This document shows, in pieces, positions 63,000 through 64,000 of a stretch of DNA of 64,000 nucleotides. The stretch comes from Gnetum montanum. Lineage: Eukaryota; Streptophyta; Gnetopsida; Gnetales; Gnetaceae. The DNA is taken from the NCBI GenBank assembly GCA_015680685.1, contig MNCI01017692.1, positions 504,903-568,902 on the forward strand, given 5' to 3'. Position 1 is the first letter of the stretch. Each line of letters begins with the position of its first letter. A program made the position numbers and the translations under genes. Under the pieces are notes generated by a model. The model was not told the DNA's origin, made no database searches, and saw nothing but the letters and a program-made list of their open reading frames with translations.

Positions 63000-64000
63000 A
63001 TGGCTTCTTCTCATGCAATCAACTCACCTAAGGACAATACAGGAGAAAGTCAGGATCATACGCATAACCGAAATCAACCATGTCCTCAACAATCCAAAGT
63101 CACATATACTCATCCCGATGAGTATGTGCCGGATTTTACCTTTGTTTTCCATCAAGATGAGCAACTGCGGTGGAGAGACATGCAAGGTAACATCGTGTTA
63201 CCCCCAGATCGATCCGCTCCCAACATGCTTTTCCGTGCCTTGGTACAGATTGGCATGCATGAGCTGTTCGCAGAATACGTTTTGGATGACCATGATACAA
63301 GGGATTATCATCCCACAAATGCCCAACGTATTCGGGATGCAAGGCAGGAGAGCCAACATTCACTATTGAAGGGCAAGGTTCCCCACGTCATTAGTGAAAT
63401 AGGAGAAGAGGAACCCCTCACGATGGGTTTCTTAGAAAATGATGTTCCTCCTCCTCACTCTAGTGAAGAGGTTAGGCATCAGGGCCTTAGATCAACGATA
63501 CATATTCCAGGCTCTGATCCCCGTGAGCACCAGCTGTTCACGGCAGGAACAATCACTCGCACTAATGACGGACTCGTTGATTGTCGCAACGATCGTGATC
63601 GAAGCAGCCAAAGAGAAGGCAAGAAACATCACCATGGTGATGGATCCCCTTCTTCTTCCCCTTCATCACATCATTCACCCTCTCCTTCCACATCTGGGCA
63701 CAGCCACCATGAGCACAACGCGGAGAGTAAAGGTAAAGGAGATGAAATGCCTCGACAGGAAGGTCGAGAGGAGTTAGGACAAGGGCAAGGACGTAGGGAG
63801 AATAGGGAACCACAACGTAGACATCACAGACGTCATGAAAGAGACGATCATGACGAACCCCTATTCGCAACCCGAGGTATGGTTGACATTAGAGAGGCAG
63901 TTAGGATCCCCACAAGGCATTTAAAAGACAGTAGGATCAAGCGTTTGGATATAAATAATATCCCACGTTTTGAAGGGGGATACAACGCTGATCCTCAACA
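63000..64000 (+). CDS. Element G gag, open, runs off the window
   Basis: ATG at 63000 (MASSHAINSPKD) opens a frame with no stop through 64000, at least 333 codons. It aligns with the broken gags of A, C, E and F: N-terminal DEYVPDFTFVFHQDEQLRWRD, then NIVLPPDRSAPNMLFRAL, then a linker rich in H, R, S and P (GSPSSSPSSHHSPSPSTSGH, about residues 215-234). It then enters the capsid start NNIPRFEGGYNADPQ at the edge. Gag packages element RNA in cytoplasmic virus-like particles. The ATG is chosen because it matches the start in C, E and F. The capsid, zinc knuckle and any pol lie beyond the window. Confidence 0.92.
   Translation, partial: MASSHAINSPKDNTGESQDHTHNRNQPCPQQSKVTYTHPDEYVPDFTFVFHQDEQLRWRDMQGNIVLPPDRSAPNMLFRALVQIGMHELFAEYVLDDHDTRDYHPTNAQRIRDARQESQHSLLKGKVPHVISEIGEEEPLTMGFLENDVPPPHSSEEVRHQGLRSTIHIPGSDPREHQLFTAGTITRTNDGLVDCRNDRDRSSQREGKKHHHGDGSPSSSPSSHHSPSPSTSGHSHHEHNAESKGKGDEMPRQEGREELGQGQGRRENREPQRRHHRRHERDDHDEPLFATRGMVDIREAVRIPTRHLKDSRIKRLDINNIPRFEGGYNADPQ

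Larger units (their letters stand above)
61835..64000 (+). mobile_element. Element G: youngest Athila-like copy, 5' part
   Basis: 5' LTR 61835-62853, perfect tRNA-Asp primer site, untranslated leader, and an uninterrupted gag frame to the window edge. CG dinucleotides are far better preserved than in the other copies (for example GCGCCGTTGCCGG and the GCGATATCGC palindromes). The 3' half lies outside the window, so it is unknown whether it carries reverse transcriptase and integrase. Confidence 0.93.

Overview
This window is nuclear DNA of a land plant and is made almost entirely of LTR retrotransposons, many of them nested. One recognisable host gene remains: an intact four-exon cytosolic ribosomal protein L27 gene (RPL27, 22362-24233, minus strand). 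The plant assignment rests on this 135-residue L27e protein, a telo-box in its promoter region, plant-type Ty3/gypsy families, and a primer-binding site matching the 3' end of tRNA-Asp. Several short N runs and single-N joins show it is a draft assembly. I cannot name the species. The L27 introns hint at a lineage outside the intronless-RPL27 angiosperms, but that is inference.

Layout. 1-16303: a minus-strand, decayed Tat-type Ty3/gypsy element with two RNase H domains. Its LTR carries an inserted solo LTR (118-1043), and its 3' part holds a 20 x 38-bp minisatellite. Between its protease and its reverse transcriptase lies a 5.3-kb multi-exon gene on the opposite strand (8644-13957), now a pseudogene. 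16310-21645: an old, minus-strand Athila-type element. 21649-22085: an unrecognised coding-like block. 22362-24350: RPL27 and its promoter. 25050-25631 and 33378-33900: two halves of one decayed LINE, split by Athila-type element A (25632-33372, target duplication GTCAT), which is itself split by a solo LTR (26832-27877, target duplication ATAGT). 34549-42310: solo LTR D, split by complete element C (35310-42188, minus). 43738-50629: complete element E (plus, target duplication ACTAC). 51580-58636: element F (minus). 58637-61834: AT-rich spacer with a SINE-like repeat. 61835-64000: the 5' end of element G, whose gag frame is open and runs off the window.

Elements A-G and the solo LTRs are one Athila-like family. 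Shared traits are LTRs ending in ACTCATCA, the tRNA-Asp primer site, U3 regions built from GATATC palindromes, and an inverted repeat in R that places AATAAA in a stem. C, E and F have lost reverse transcriptase and integrase at the same breakpoint, so they are a non-autonomous lineage that spread after the deletion. A has a different deletion. G has a perfect primer site and an open gag and is the best candidate for a young, possibly complete member. The most unusual structures are the spliced antisense gene inside the Tat-type element, the palindrome-only U3, and the conserved R-region stem.
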